Shown: positions 8,899 to 16,452 of the stretch, in pieces | Layout: every line of letters starts with the position of its first letter | Numbering within the stretch: the first letter of the stretch is position 1 | Source: Kumtagia sp963829135 | GTDB taxonomy: Bacteria > Pseudomonadota > Alphaproteobacteria > Rhizobiales > Rhizobiaceae | Reading direction: 5' to 3' | Assembly: GCA_963829135.1 (NCBI GenBank) | Contig: CAWHHO010000007.1 | Span: forward strand, 124,001-188,000 | DNA: 64,000 nt | Notes under the pieces: generated by a model | What the model was told of the DNA's origin: nothing | What the model saw: the letters and a program-made list of their open reading frames with translations, nothing else | The model's database searches: none | Translations under genes and position numbers: made by a program

Positions 8899-9293
8899 GA
8901 CAAGAGCTTCATGCCGGCAACCGACTTTGCCGCCCGTTCATCGAAAGTGAAGGTGCTGGCAGCGCCCAGTTCGCGATTTCGCAGCGCGATGACCACGTCG
9001 GCGAAATCCGCGGTTCCGCTTTCATATATCGCCAAAGCTTTTCCCACCACTTCCAGAGCTTCGAACTCGATATACTCCACCCCCAGGAGGTCATGCATCA
9101 CAGCAGACAACCTTGCTTGCGGAAGCCTGTATCGAGAGCGCAGGACCCAAAAAAATTCCATCAGCACGGGAATGTTGACGAAGCCACGCTCATCGTCGCG
9201 AAGATTCTTCAACAATCCTTGCGCGGCGATCGATTGTGCCGGATGGTCGTTCAGGGTGGCGCGCAGCAGGATATTCGTGTCGAGACCAATCAA
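8895..9293 (-). CDS. PIN-domain toxin, VapC-like (module 1)
   Basis: Probable toxin ribonuclease. Seen: 132 aa, PIN fold; opens with MIGLDTNILLR (first catalytic Asp), has a central Glu in PVLMEFFWVL, ADFADVVIA (third acidic pair) and the C-terminal STFTFDERAAK. The start overlaps the antitoxin stop (ATGA) and its own stop overlaps the ruvB start (ATGA). Together with the AbrB-type gene it forms a complete type II toxin-antitoxin pair. The RNA target cannot be told from sequence. Confidence 0.9.
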   Translation of the reverse strand: MIGLDTNILLRATLNDHPAQSIAAQGLLKNLRDDERGFVNIPVLMEFFWVLRSRYRLPQARLSAVMHDLLGVEYIEFEALEVVGKALAIYESGTADFADVVIALRNRELGAASTFTFDERAAKSVAGMKLLS

Positions 9294-9571
9294 GGGCGTG
9301 ACCTGTCCGTGCCTGACCGCGCGTATTCGACATGGTCGCTGATGCCTTCGCCAATTGCCCGGTCATAGTCGTCCGTCGCCGTACCCGGGATAGCGTAGTC
9401 CGCCAATGCGCCGAACAGAACATCCACAGGGCGGTTTCGGGGGATGATGAGGTACCCCTGTTCCGTTTCGATGAAGGCTATACGGTCGCCGGTGTGCAGC
9501 CCGAGTTTCTCTCGTACCTCCGCCGGAATCGTCGTCTGACCCTTGCTTGATATCTTTGCTTCTATGCCCAT
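9290..9571 (-). CDS. AbrB/MazE-type antitoxin (module 1)
   Basis: DNA-binding antitoxin of the PIN toxin that follows. Seen: 93 aa; a swapped-hairpin AbrB domain in the first 45 residues (KISSKGQTTIPAEVREKLGL, then GDRIAFIE); a C-terminal acidic tail that would wrap the toxin. It is followed by the toxin with a 4-base overlap. An inverted repeat lies directly upstream of its start, as expected for autoregulation. No second copy of the partner is seen elsewhere in the window. Confidence 0.88.
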   Translation of the reverse strand: MGIEAKISSKGQTTIPAEVREKLGLHTGDRIAFIETEQGYLIIPRNRPVDVLFGALADYAIPGTATDDYDRAIGEGISDHVEYARSGTDRSRP

Positions 9572-9573
9572 GT

Positions 9574-9597
9574 TAAGGAACCTCTTCCAATTCCTTA
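9574..9597. promoter_or_regulatory. Inverted repeat, probable operator of TA module 1
   Basis: TAAGGAA (9574-9580) and TTCCTTA (9591-9597) are perfect inverted arms with a 10-base spacer, ending two bases upstream of the antitoxin ATG. AbrB-type antitoxins bind such dyads, so this is the likely autorepression site. Confidence 0.6.
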
Positions 9598-9628
9598 CAT
9601 TATGTCAAAATACGCCAGACGCAAGGAA

Positions 9629-10249
9629 TCAACGCGCAAGCTCCTTCAAGCCGAGCCTGATCAGCTTGGCTGAATCCGCACCTTCACCCGCAAGTTTGAG
9701 AGCAGCGGCTATCGCGTTGGCAGCGATATCGCGCGAATAGCCGAGGTTCGTCAGCGCGGATACCGCATCGGCGATGGGTGCAGGGGCAACGCCCTCGCCC
9801 AGTTCCTGCTTGAGCCCAATGGTGCCAGACGCAGAGCCGGCGAAGGCCGGCGCCTTGTTTTTCAACTCCGTCACGATGCGCTCGGCCACCTTCTTGCCGA
9901 CACCGGGCGCGCGGCTGACCATGGCGATATCACGCAGGGCGATCGCATTGGCGAGGTCTGGCGGCTCAAGAGTCGACAGAATAGCCAGCGCCACCTTGGC
10001 GCCAACGCCCTGGACGTTGTTCATCAGCAGCAGGAACCATTCGCGTTCCAGCCCGGTGCGAAAACCGTAGAGGCGGATCATGTCCTCGCGCACATAGGTC
10101 TCGATGAACAGCGTAACGGCTTCGCCGGTGCCCGGTAGCGCGGCCAGTGTGCGGGTCGAGCAATGCGCGACATAGCCGACCCCGTGCACATCGACGATGC
10201 AATGGTCCTCGCCGATCTCGTCGATGATGCCCTTGAGCTTTCCGATCAT
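9629..10249 (-). CDS. ruvA: Holliday junction DNA helicase subunit RuvA
   Basis: Tetrameric junction-binding subunit that loads RuvB. Seen: 206 aa; OB-fold N-terminus (MIGKLKGIIDEIGEDHCIVDV); two helix-hairpin-helix motifs (LLMNNVQGVGAKVALAIL and MVSRAPGVGKKVAERIV); a C-terminal domain III (DAVSALTNLGYS) that contacts RuvB. Its start overlaps the stop of the PIN gene of module 2 (ATGA). An antitoxin/toxin pair intervenes on each side. Confidence 0.98.
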   Translation of the reverse strand: MIGKLKGIIDEIGEDHCIVDVHGVGYVAHCSTRTLAALPGTGEAVTLFIETYVREDMIRLYGFRTGLEREWFLLLMNNVQGVGAKVALAILSTLEPPDLANAIALRDIAMVSRAPGVGKKVAERIVTELKNKAPAFAGSASGTIGLKQELGEGVAPAPIADAVSALTNLGYSRDIAANAIAAALKLAGEGADSAKLIRLGLKELAR

Positions 10250-10668
10250 GGATGTGTATCGGGGCTGACGATATCAAGCGAAGGAAAATAGCTGCGATAG
10301 CGGGTCGCGTCCCGGGTAAGCAGGCGATAGCCCTTTGCCTGGGCGTGGGCTCCAATCAGAAAATCTGGCAAGGTGCGTTCACGACTCCCGCCTCTTCGGC
10401 GATAGGCCGTATGAGCGGCGCCCGCGGCGTATGCCGCGACAAATGGAAAATCCTCTCGCACCGGCCGCAGCCAATCCAGAGCGCCTCGAAGCTGATCCTG
10501 TGGCAAGTTCATGCCAGCCAACTCCGCCCAAACAATCGCGCTGACCACTATGGAGCCCGCTTCAGTAGAGGCCTTGAGAGCTTTGGTCGACCACGGCCTT
10601 TCCGGCAGCGATTCAGGGCCGAGAATGTCGATCAGAACATTTGAATCAACCAGGGTCGCGGTCGTCAC
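10246..10668 (-). CDS. PIN-domain toxin, VapC-like (module 2)
   Basis: Probable toxin ribonuclease of a second toxin-antitoxin module. Seen: 140 aa; VDSNVLIDIL (first Asp), a conserved Glu in IVWAELAGM, LPDFLIGAHAQAKGYRLLTRDATRYRSYFP (split acidic core and the typical RD..RY C-terminus). It resembles FitB/VapC proteins more than the PIN protein of module 1, so the two modules are not a recent tandem copy. It overlaps the antitoxin by 23 bases and ruvA by 4. Confidence 0.9.
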   Translation of the reverse strand: MTTATLVDSNVLIDILGPESLPERPWSTKALKASTEAGSIVVSAIVWAELAGMNLPQDQLRGALDWLRPVREDFPFVAAYAAGAAHTAYRRRGGSRERTLPDFLIGAHAQAKGYRLLTRDATRYRSYFPSLDIVSPDTHP

Positions 10669-10909
10669 GGTCGCCCCTCAGCCAGTCGACATAGGCTTTT
10701 CCATCGAGACCGCCCGTATCAATTGTACCGGCTACGCTGCGCGCCCAATCGTCGAAATCCGATGCAGTTGTGCTCGACTTGATCCGTCGTCGCCGCAAGA
10801 GCATAACATTGCCTTGTTCCACAAATTCGACTTCCGATCCCGGCCCGATACCAAGGCGATTTCGAATTTCCTTCGGAATGGTCACTTGACCCTTTGTCGT
10901 CACGCGCAT
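10646..10909 (-). CDS. AbrB/SpoVT-type antitoxin (module 2)
   Basis: Antitoxin and autorepressor. Seen: 87 aa; MRVTTKGQVTIPKEIRNRLG is the canonical AbrB start, followed by GPGSEVEFVEQ; the C-terminal half (DFDDWARSVAGTIDTGGLDG) is the toxin-binding tail. A perfect palindrome lies two bases upstream of the start codon. The gene lies just downstream of ruvC in the operon direction. Confidence 0.88.
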   Translation of the reverse strand: MRVTTKGQVTIPKEIRNRLGIGPGSEVEFVEQGNVMLLRRRRIKSSTTASDFDDWARSVAGTIDTGGLDGKAYVDWLRGDRDDRDPG

Positions 10910-10910
10910 C

Positions 10911-10930
10911 GTAATACCTTTCGGTATTAC
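10911..10930. promoter_or_regulatory. Perfect palindrome, probable operator of TA module 2
   Basis: GTAATACC (10911-10918), four-base loop, GGTATTAC (10923-10930). On the minus strand it overlaps a plausible -10 (TAATAC, with TTGTTC 17 bases further upstream), and the AAAGG ribosome site lies partly in the loop. It could act as operator DNA and as a hairpin limiting antitoxin translation. Confidence 0.65.
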
Positions 10931-11033
10931 TCTTCCACCTCAGATAGAACAAGTCAAGAACATTGCATGTTCACGTCGGAATTTCGCGGCAATGTGAGCG
11001 GGCCAGCAAGATCGCATTGTCTCGCAGGCATTC

Positions 11034-11543
11034 TCAACCCGCCAGCGCCAGCCGCATCGCGATGCTTTTGCGATGGTGCGCGTGGCAGATGGCGATGGCC
11101 AGCGCATCGGCGGCGTGCTCGCTATCGAAAATAGCCTTCGGCATCAGCACTTTAACCATCATGGCCACCTGCCCCTTGTCGCCATGGCCGACACCGATCA
11201 CAGCCTTCTTGACGGCGTTGGGCGCGTACTCCGCGACAGCCAGTCCCGCGCGGGCCGGTACAAGCATCGCGATGCCGCGCGCCTGGCCGAGTTTCAACGT
11301 CGCTGCCGCATCCTTGTTGACGAAGGTGTTCTCGATCGCCGCTTCCTGCGGGGCATGGTCGGCCAAGATCGAGCTTAGGCCATCGTGAAGCTGGCAGAGG
11401 CGTGAGGCGAGGCTGGCCTTGTCGTCGGATTTCACGGTGCCGGAAGCGATGAAGCGAAGGACGTTGCCTTGCTGCTCGACAATGCCCCATCCGGTTCGCC
11501 TCAATCCCGGATCGATGCCAATGATGCGAATCGTGTCCTGCAT
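11034..11543 (-). CDS. ruvC: Holliday junction resolvase RuvC
   Basis: Endonuclease that cuts Holliday junctions. Seen: 169 aa; IIGIDPGLRRTGWG at residues 6-19 with the first catalytic Asp; AAIENTFVNKD with the catalytic Glu; SEHAADALAIAICHAH with the C-terminal Asp pair. All four acidic residues are present. The gap to the antitoxin of module 2 is 124 bases, and that antitoxin has its own palindrome, so ruvA may be driven from the TA promoter. Confidence 0.98.
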   Translation of the reverse strand: MQDTIRIIGIDPGLRRTGWGIVEQQGNVLRFIASGTVKSDDKASLASRLCQLHDGLSSILADHAPQEAAIENTFVNKDAAATLKLGQARGIAMLVPARAGLAVAEYAPNAVKKAVIGVGHGDKGQVAMMVKVLMPKAIFDSEHAADALAIAICHAHHRKSIAMRLALAG

Positions 11544-11625
11544 GCGCGAACCTTAGCCAGCCGCGCAACAAGTGTCAGCAATAAGTGAACGAAACAAAAA
11601 CAAAGCTGGGGAGATCGGGCCACCC

Positions 11626-11669
11626 AAAAAACCGCCTTGCTGAAATTCCTTTCAACGGGCGAAGGCGGT
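11626..11669 (-). terminator. Rho-independent terminator of rcdA
   Basis: Arms AAGGCGGT (11662-11669) and ACCGCCTT (11631-11638) form an 8-bp stem on the minus strand followed by six T. The upstream arm lies inside the last codons of rcdA. Confidence 0.65.
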
Positions 11670-12182
11670 CGCCAGCAGATTTATCTGGTCCGACACCGGA
11701 TTGCTGCGGCGGGCAGGAGTAACCGAGGTCGCCGAGCTCGATCCATAAATCTCCTCGTCCATACGCCGGACAAGATTTTGCAGGCGCAGCGAATGGCGGA
11801 CAAGTTTCATGAAGCCGTCCGGCAGTTCGTCCCAGCCGATGGCATTGTCCGGTGCGGAGGCGGTATCCAGCCGCACCTTGACCTTTTCGCAAGCCACCTG
11901 ATCGCGCGTCATCTCGCCGGAATTGGCGGCGCGCTGCAGCAGAAGCCAGGAGGCGACCTGCATCAGCCGCGTCGTCAGCCGCATTGACTCTGCCGCGTAA
12001 AGCGTTGCCGCCAAACGCGAGAGTTTCTTGGCTTCGGCACGGCCGTCGCCGTCGAGATATTCGGCGGTGTGCTCGACCAGCGTCATGCCTTCATCATAAA
12101 GCGACTTGAATGACTCGGAAAAAATCCGGTGCTCCGCGAGCTTGATCGGATTTCCGTGTCCCAACGATCGTTCATTTGCCAT
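11652..12182 (-). CDS. rcdA: RcdA-like (DUF1465) regulator of CtrA degradation
   Basis: In Caulobacter RcdA is an adaptor that helps ClpXP degrade the cell-cycle regulator CtrA. Seen: 176 aa, a DUF1465 protein that is largely helical, with the conserved segments IKLAEHRIFSESFKSLY, YAAESMRLTTRLMQVASWLLLQRA and an acidic, poorly conserved C-terminus. The ATG at 12182 opens directly before this conserved core; an upstream extension contains CPxCG-like Cys residues but is not family-like. A perfect CtrA box lies 120 bases upstream. Family assignment is from remembered sequence; the role in this organism is inferred. Confidence 0.8.
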   Translation of the reverse strand: MANERSLGHGNPIKLAEHRIFSESFKSLYDEGMTLVEHTAEYLDGDGRAEAKKLSRLAATLYAAESMRLTTRLMQVASWLLLQRAANSGEMTRDQVACEKVKVRLDTASAPDNAIGWDELPDGFMKLVRHSLRLQNLVRRMDEEIYGSSSATSVTPARRSNPVSDQINLLATAFAR

Positions 12183-12301
12183 CTGACACCCGTACCCCGA
12201 AGCTCGAAAGCCGGCGCAGGTCCCACATTGGGACAAACCCCATCCCCGATCTCCTACAATGCAAAAGATGCGCCGAGCGGGCCCTCAAGGCAAGCGCATG
12301 T

Positions 12302-12317
12302 TTAACGAAGGGTTAAC
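12302..12317. promoter_or_regulatory. Perfect CtrA box (TTAA-N7-TTAAC) upstream of rcdA
   Basis: TTAA (12302-12305), seven bases, TTAAC (12313-12317): exact match to the CtrA consensus, 120 bases upstream of the rcdA start and downstream of the oppositely ordered terminator of the previous gene. It suggests that CtrA controls the adaptor for its own proteolysis. Confidence 0.6.
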
Positions 12318-12340
12318 GCGGGGAGCGCGCTTTCGAAACT

Positions 12341-12367
12341 AAAAAAAGAGCCGCGCGAAGCGGCTCT
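12341..12367 (-). terminator. Rho-independent terminator
   Basis: GAGCCGC (12348-12354), loop of five, GCGGCTC (12360-12366), followed on the minus strand by seven T. It ends the transcript of the membrane gene at 12472-12915. Confidence 0.8.
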
Positions 12368-12471
12368 CGAGAGTTTAACAGGGAGGCGTCAAACGAAGTG
12401 GCTCCAACCACTCGGTAAGAATCCAGATGTCTGGATACGCACAATTTGCACCGAAAATGCTTAATGAAGCC

Positions 12472-12915
12472 TTAACGGGCTGGACGGTTTTTTAGCGAGC
12501 CGCCGGCGTCTGTCCCATGCGGGTACAGCTCACGCCCTTCCGGTTTCCACAGAGCGCTCATCGCAATACCCGCGAAGAGAATCAGGCTGGCGTAGAAAAC
12601 CATGGAGCCGATCGCCACAACCGGTTCGACGGCCGCCCGGCCGGCTAGCAGGAAATAGAGGCCGAGGATCAGGGCTATGCCGCTGACTGCCGTCAGCCAG
12701 AAGTGGAGCGGCGCCAGCCGGGAGCGCGCCGCAGCCGGCACGAGATGGTAGAAGAAGGCGAAAACCGCAGACATCAGCCAGCCGGCCACCATTGCGTGAG
12801 CGTGAACCGGCATTTGCGAGTGGTCATGGGTGATCGACATTTGGAGACCAAGCGCCATGCCACAAAGCGCATAGAGAACCGCCAGTGTGAAGAAGTTGCG
12901 TGCAACGCCGTGCAT
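12472..12915 (-). CDS. Four-helix membrane protein, heme-copper oxidase subunit I-like
   Basis: Seen: 147 aa with four predicted transmembrane segments (about 8-25, 38-60, 72-92, 97-120). The motif PVHAHAMVAGWLMSAVFAF resembles the HAH(L/I)NxLGW stretch of small orphan proteins related to subunit I of heme-copper oxidases, and an STHDH-like SITHDHSQM precedes it. It could bind heme, but it lacks the other oxidase ligands and no other oxidase subunit is nearby. It is a single-gene transcript with its own terminator. Function not known. Confidence 0.65.
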   Translation of the reverse strand: MHGVARNFFTLAVLYALCGMALGLQMSITHDHSQMPVHAHAMVAGWLMSAVFAFFYHLVPAAARSRLAPLHFWLTAVSGIALILGLYFLLAGRAAVEPVVAIGSMVFYASLILFAGIAMSALWKPEGRELYPHGTDAGGSLKNRPAR

Positions 12916-13069
12916 ACCGGATCCTTTCCGATCTAGATTTGGCGCGACGGACTATCCGCGCCCTCCGAAATGGCTGCGCGGTTAAACACCCGGCGTGTAT
13001 CGGATCGGTGGCGGCGGCTATGGCAATTGATACCGGATCATTTCAGGCCGAGGCGGAGCACGCGGTCCA

Positions 13070-14710
13070 TCAGCCGCTCTTCGCCATGTCCCGCAGGCGG
13101 AATTTCTGAATCTTGCCGGTCGAGGTTTTTGGAACCTCCAGGAAAGTCACCGACTTTGGAACCTTGAAGCGGGCGAGCAGCGTGCGACAGTGTTGGATGA
13201 TCTCGGCCTCGGTCGCTTCGCGGCCAGGCTTCAGCTCGACATAGGCGACGGGCACCTCGCCCCATTTCTCATCGGGGCGTGCCACAACGCCGCAAGAGGC
13301 GATTGCCGGGTGCTTGTAGAGCGCGTCCTCGACCTCGATAGACGAGATGTTCTCGCCGCCGGAGATGATGATGTCCTTGGAGCGGTCCTTGAGCTGGATG
13401 TAGCCGTCGGGGTGCATGACGCCGAGGTCGCCGGAGTGGAACCATCCGCCCGCGAAGGCTTCCTCCGTGGCCTTGAGGTTTTTCAGGTAGCCCTTCATGA
13501 CGATATTGCCGCGGAACATGACCTCGCCGATGGTTTCGCCATCGACCGGCGTTTCCTGCATGGTTTCCGGGTCCATCACGGTCAGACCTTCAAGCGCGGC
13601 GTAGCGCACGCCCTGGCGTGCCTTCTTGGCGGTGCGGGGGCCTTTTTCCAGTCTGTCCCATTTGTCATGCCACTCATTGACGACGGCCGGGCCGTAGGTC
13701 TCGGTCAGTCCGTAAAGATGCGTCACCGCGAAACCGGCGTCGGCCATGCCGGAGAGCACGGCTTCGGGGGGCGGGGCTGCGGCAGTGTTGAAAATGACGG
13801 TCTGCGAAAAACTCCGCTTATCGGCATCGATCGCATTGACCAGCATCGCCATGACGATCGGCGCGCCGCAAAGGTGGGTAACACCAAGATCGGCGATCGC
13901 ATCATAGATCGCCTTGGCGCGCACCCAGCGCAGACAGACATGCGTGCCGGCCTGGACAGCCAGCGTCCACGGGAAGCACCAGCCGTTGCAGTGGAACATA
14001 GGCAGCGTCCACAGATACACCGGATGCTTGCCCATGCTCGCGTGAATGGTATTGGTGTAGGCCATCAGCGCCGCGCCGCGATGGTGATAGACGACGCCCT
14101 TCGGGTTGCCAGTGGTGCCCGACGTATAGTTCAGCGAGATCGCGTCCCACTCGTCGTCCGGCATCGACCAGTCGAACGTTGGGTCGCCGGACTGAACGAA
14201 GGCCTCGTAGTCGAGCGTTCCGATCCGCTCCCCCTTTGGATAGGGAGCATCGGCCGGGTAGTCCGGGTCGTCATAGTCGATCACCAGAGGCTTCACCTTG
14301 GCGATCGCGAGAGCTTCACGCATCACGTCCGCGAACTCGCGGTCGACGATCAGGATCCTGGATTCCGCGTGGTCGAGCTGAAAGGCGATGATCGCCGCGT
14401 CGAGGCGTGTATTAAGCGAATGCAATACGCCTTTGACCATCGGCACGCCAAAATGTGCTTCGAGCATTGCCGGTGTGTTGGACAGCATCACCGAGACCGT
14501 ATCGCCCTTGCCAATGCCCTTGGCGGCCAGTGCGGAAGCAAGCCGTAGCGAGCGCTGCCAGAAATCGCGATAGGACAGGCGCGAGCCGCCGTGAACAATC
14601 GCCGTTTGGTCAGGATAGGTCCTTGCCGCGCGCTCCAGGTAGGTGAGAGGCGTCAGCGGCTGGTGATTGGCTGCGTTGCGGTCGAGCCCGATCTCATAGA
14701 TGTTGGTCAA
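13070..14710 (-). CDS. Fatty-acyl-CoA synthetase (AMP-forming)
   Basis: Activates a medium- or long-chain carboxylic acid to its CoA thioester via an acyl-adenylate. Seen: 546 aa; P-loop LNYTSGTTGNPKGVVYHHRG near residue 190 (split motif); HLYGLTETYGP (A5); GWFHSGDLGVMHPDGY (A7); and the C-terminal catalytic Lys in KTSTGKIQKFRLR. The protein is close to the 3-methylthiopropionyl-CoA ligase/AAE branch, but the substrate cannot be fixed from sequence. It precedes nothing functionally obvious; the upstream neighbour is an exporter. Confidence 0.92.
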   Translation of the reverse strand: MTNIYEIGLDRNAANHQPLTPLTYLERAARTYPDQTAIVHGGSRLSYRDFWQRSLRLASALAAKGIGKGDTVSVMLSNTPAMLEAHFGVPMVKGVLHSLNTRLDAAIIAFQLDHAESRILIVDREFADVMREALAIAKVKPLVIDYDDPDYPADAPYPKGERIGTLDYEAFVQSGDPTFDWSMPDDEWDAISLNYTSGTTGNPKGVVYHHRGAALMAYTNTIHASMGKHPVYLWTLPMFHCNGWCFPWTLAVQAGTHVCLRWVRAKAIYDAIADLGVTHLCGAPIVMAMLVNAIDADKRSFSQTVIFNTAAAPPPEAVLSGMADAGFAVTHLYGLTETYGPAVVNEWHDKWDRLEKGPRTAKKARQGVRYAALEGLTVMDPETMQETPVDGETIGEVMFRGNIVMKGYLKNLKATEEAFAGGWFHSGDLGVMHPDGYIQLKDRSKDIIISGGENISSIEVEDALYKHPAIASCGVVARPDEKWGEVPVAYVELKPGREATEAEIIQHCRTLLARFKVPKSVTFLEVPKTSTGKIQKFRLRDMAKSG

Positions 14711-14795
14711 AGAGAGTTCCCCAAAAGGCGATTTTTGCGGCGATCCTAGAGCGCTCCGGGCTTGAGTGGAAGCAATTCCGTTGCGAATTGAAGCG

Positions 14796-15566
14796 TTAGA
14801 ACAACTGCACCGCGCCGTCCCATAGAAGCTTCACCGCAATCAAGGCCACCGTGGCGTAGGTAAAGGGATAAAACACCTCGGGCCGCATTCGGCGCACCAG
14901 CCAAGCGCCTGCCAGCGTGGCGAGCGGCGCGATTGGCATCAGCGCGAAGGATGCGGCCAGGTTCGTGCCGTCGAACTGGCCCAGCGCGAAGTAGGGGACG
15001 AGCTTGAGGGCATTGGTCACGGCGAAGAAGATGACGCTGGTTCCAGTTAGAACCTTGGGATCGAGCCGCAACGGCAAGGCGTAGACCTGAAAGGGCGGGC
15101 CGCCGACATGCGCGACGAAGCTGGTGAACCCGGCGACCGTGCCCCAGAACGCCGCGAGCGCGGGATTGCGTTGCGCGACATGACCGCTGCCATGGCGAAT
15201 CTGTTGAAACACCCAGCGCAGCACGAAGACGAAGGCGACCGCGCCGACGATGAGGCGAACCATGTCCGCAGTGACGAGAGAGGCGGTGAGCCACCCCGCG
15301 CCGATGCCCAGGATCGCGCCGGGCATCATCGACCACAGAAGATTGCGATCGAATACGCCTCGCCAGGTCCACAGCGACACCAGGTCCATCATCACGAGGA
15401 TCGGCAACAGGATCGCCGCCGCCTGGACCGGGGAGATGGCCAGCGCCATCAGCGGTACGCCGACGAAGCCGACGGCGCCGCCGAAACCGCCCTTGGACAG
15501 GCCGACAAGGATGACGGCAGGGATTGCGGCGGCGTAGAACCACGGATCGAGCAAAAGGGGAGACAT
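14796..15566 (-). CDS. TauE/SafE family sulfite/anion exporter
   Basis: Membrane carrier of the TSUP family, often exporting sulfite or sulfonates. Seen: 256 aa with about seven hydrophobic segments and the duplicated family motif (VGLSKGGFGGAVGFVGVPLM at the N-terminus; GFTSFVAHVGGPPFQVYALP in the middle). The start at 15566 is set by GGAGG nine bases upstream. No sulfur-oxidation genes are adjacent, so the substrate is open. Confidence 0.9.
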   Translation of the reverse strand: MSPLLLDPWFYAAAIPAVILVGLSKGGFGGAVGFVGVPLMALAISPVQAAAILLPILVMMDLVSLWTWRGVFDRNLLWSMMPGAILGIGAGWLTASLVTADMVRLIVGAVAFVFVLRWVFQQIRHGSGHVAQRNPALAAFWGTVAGFTSFVAHVGGPPFQVYALPLRLDPKVLTGTSVIFFAVTNALKLVPYFALGQFDGTNLAASFALMPIAPLATLAGAWLVRRMRPEVFYPFTYATVALIAVKLLWDGAVQLF

Positions 15567-15794
15567 GCGGCGGGACCTCCGAAGCCGTCCCCCAACTCCC
15601 ATCGGCGATGCGCGGAACGGGCTCCTCAGGCGCTGTCTAGCGCGCGCTGGGCTTCTTGGCGAGTGATCCAGCGCTGGCCTTTGGTCGCTACCTTGCTGCA
15701 GGCACGGCCTGTTCAAAACGCGCCCGGTCGTCTATGCCCCAATCCAACCACGATCGCACGGCAGAGAGCTGCGCGCTGCCTCCACAGAGACCAT

Positions 15795-16451
15795 ATGACC
15801 GACACGTCGCCCCCCAATCGCTGCCGCCTTATCCTGATCGCTCCCTTGGATGAGGGCGCTGACACATTCGGCCCGCGTCTGGTGGATGCGGTAGCAGGCG
15901 GGGACGTCGCCTCCCTGGTCATCCCGGCGCGTCCGGATGAAGCATCATTCCAGGCCTTCGCCGAACCCATCGTTCGCATCGCTCAGGAAGCCGGCCTCGC
16001 TGCGATCATTGCCGAGGACACTCGCATCGCCGGGCGTGTGGGTGCGGATGGCATCCACCTGGAGACCAAACCGGATGGCTTGCGCGAGGCGGTGGAGCGT
16101 GGGCGCGGCAAGATGATCGTAGGGGCAGGCGGAGCGACGACGCGCGACGATGCGCTGGCGCTGGGCGAGGCACAGCCGGATTACATCTTCTTCGGCCGGT
16201 TTGGCTTCGACAACAAACCGGAGCCTCACAAGCGTAATCTCGCGCTCGGTGCATGGTGGGCGGAAGTTGTCGAGGTTCCATGCGTGGTCCTGGGAGGATC
16301 GGACGTAGCATCGGTCGAGGTCGTCGCGGCAACCCGGGTTGAGTTCGTGGCGCTGTCGAGTGCGGTATTTGGCGAAGGCATCGACCCGCGCGAAGCCGTC
16401 CGCACCGCCAACGCAATCCTTGACGAAACCGCGCCGTCTTTCGGAGGCTAG
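15795..16451 (+). CDS. Divergent ThiE-like (thiamine phosphate synthase/TenI family) protein
   Basis: TIM-barrel protein. Seen: 218 aa; ADGIHLETKPD matches the DG(I/V)HLxQ pyrophosphate-loop region of ThiE, and GAGGATTRDDALALGEAQPDYIFFG matches the later barrel strands. The N-terminal Q-x-R-x-K-D motif and the GTPIFxTxTK motif of classical ThiE are not recognisable, so thiamine synthesis is doubtful. The downstream Sel1 gene starts next to its stop codon, suggesting one transcript. Confidence 0.7.
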   Translation: MTDTSPPNRCRLILIAPLDEGADTFGPRLVDAVAGGDVASLVIPARPDEASFQAFAEPIVRIAQEAGLAAIIAEDTRIAGRVGADGIHLETKPDGLREAVERGRGKMIVGAGGATTRDDALALGEAQPDYIFFGRFGFDNKPEPHKRNLALGAWWAEVVEVPCVVLGGSDVASVEVVAATRVEFVALSSAVFGEGIDPREAVRTANAILDETAPSFGG

Positions 16452-16452
16452 G

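Noticed and set aside
13190..14548. Plus-strand open frame opposite the acyl-CoA synthetase
   Set aside because: No family motif or ribosome site; the opposite strand has all AMP-ligase motifs.
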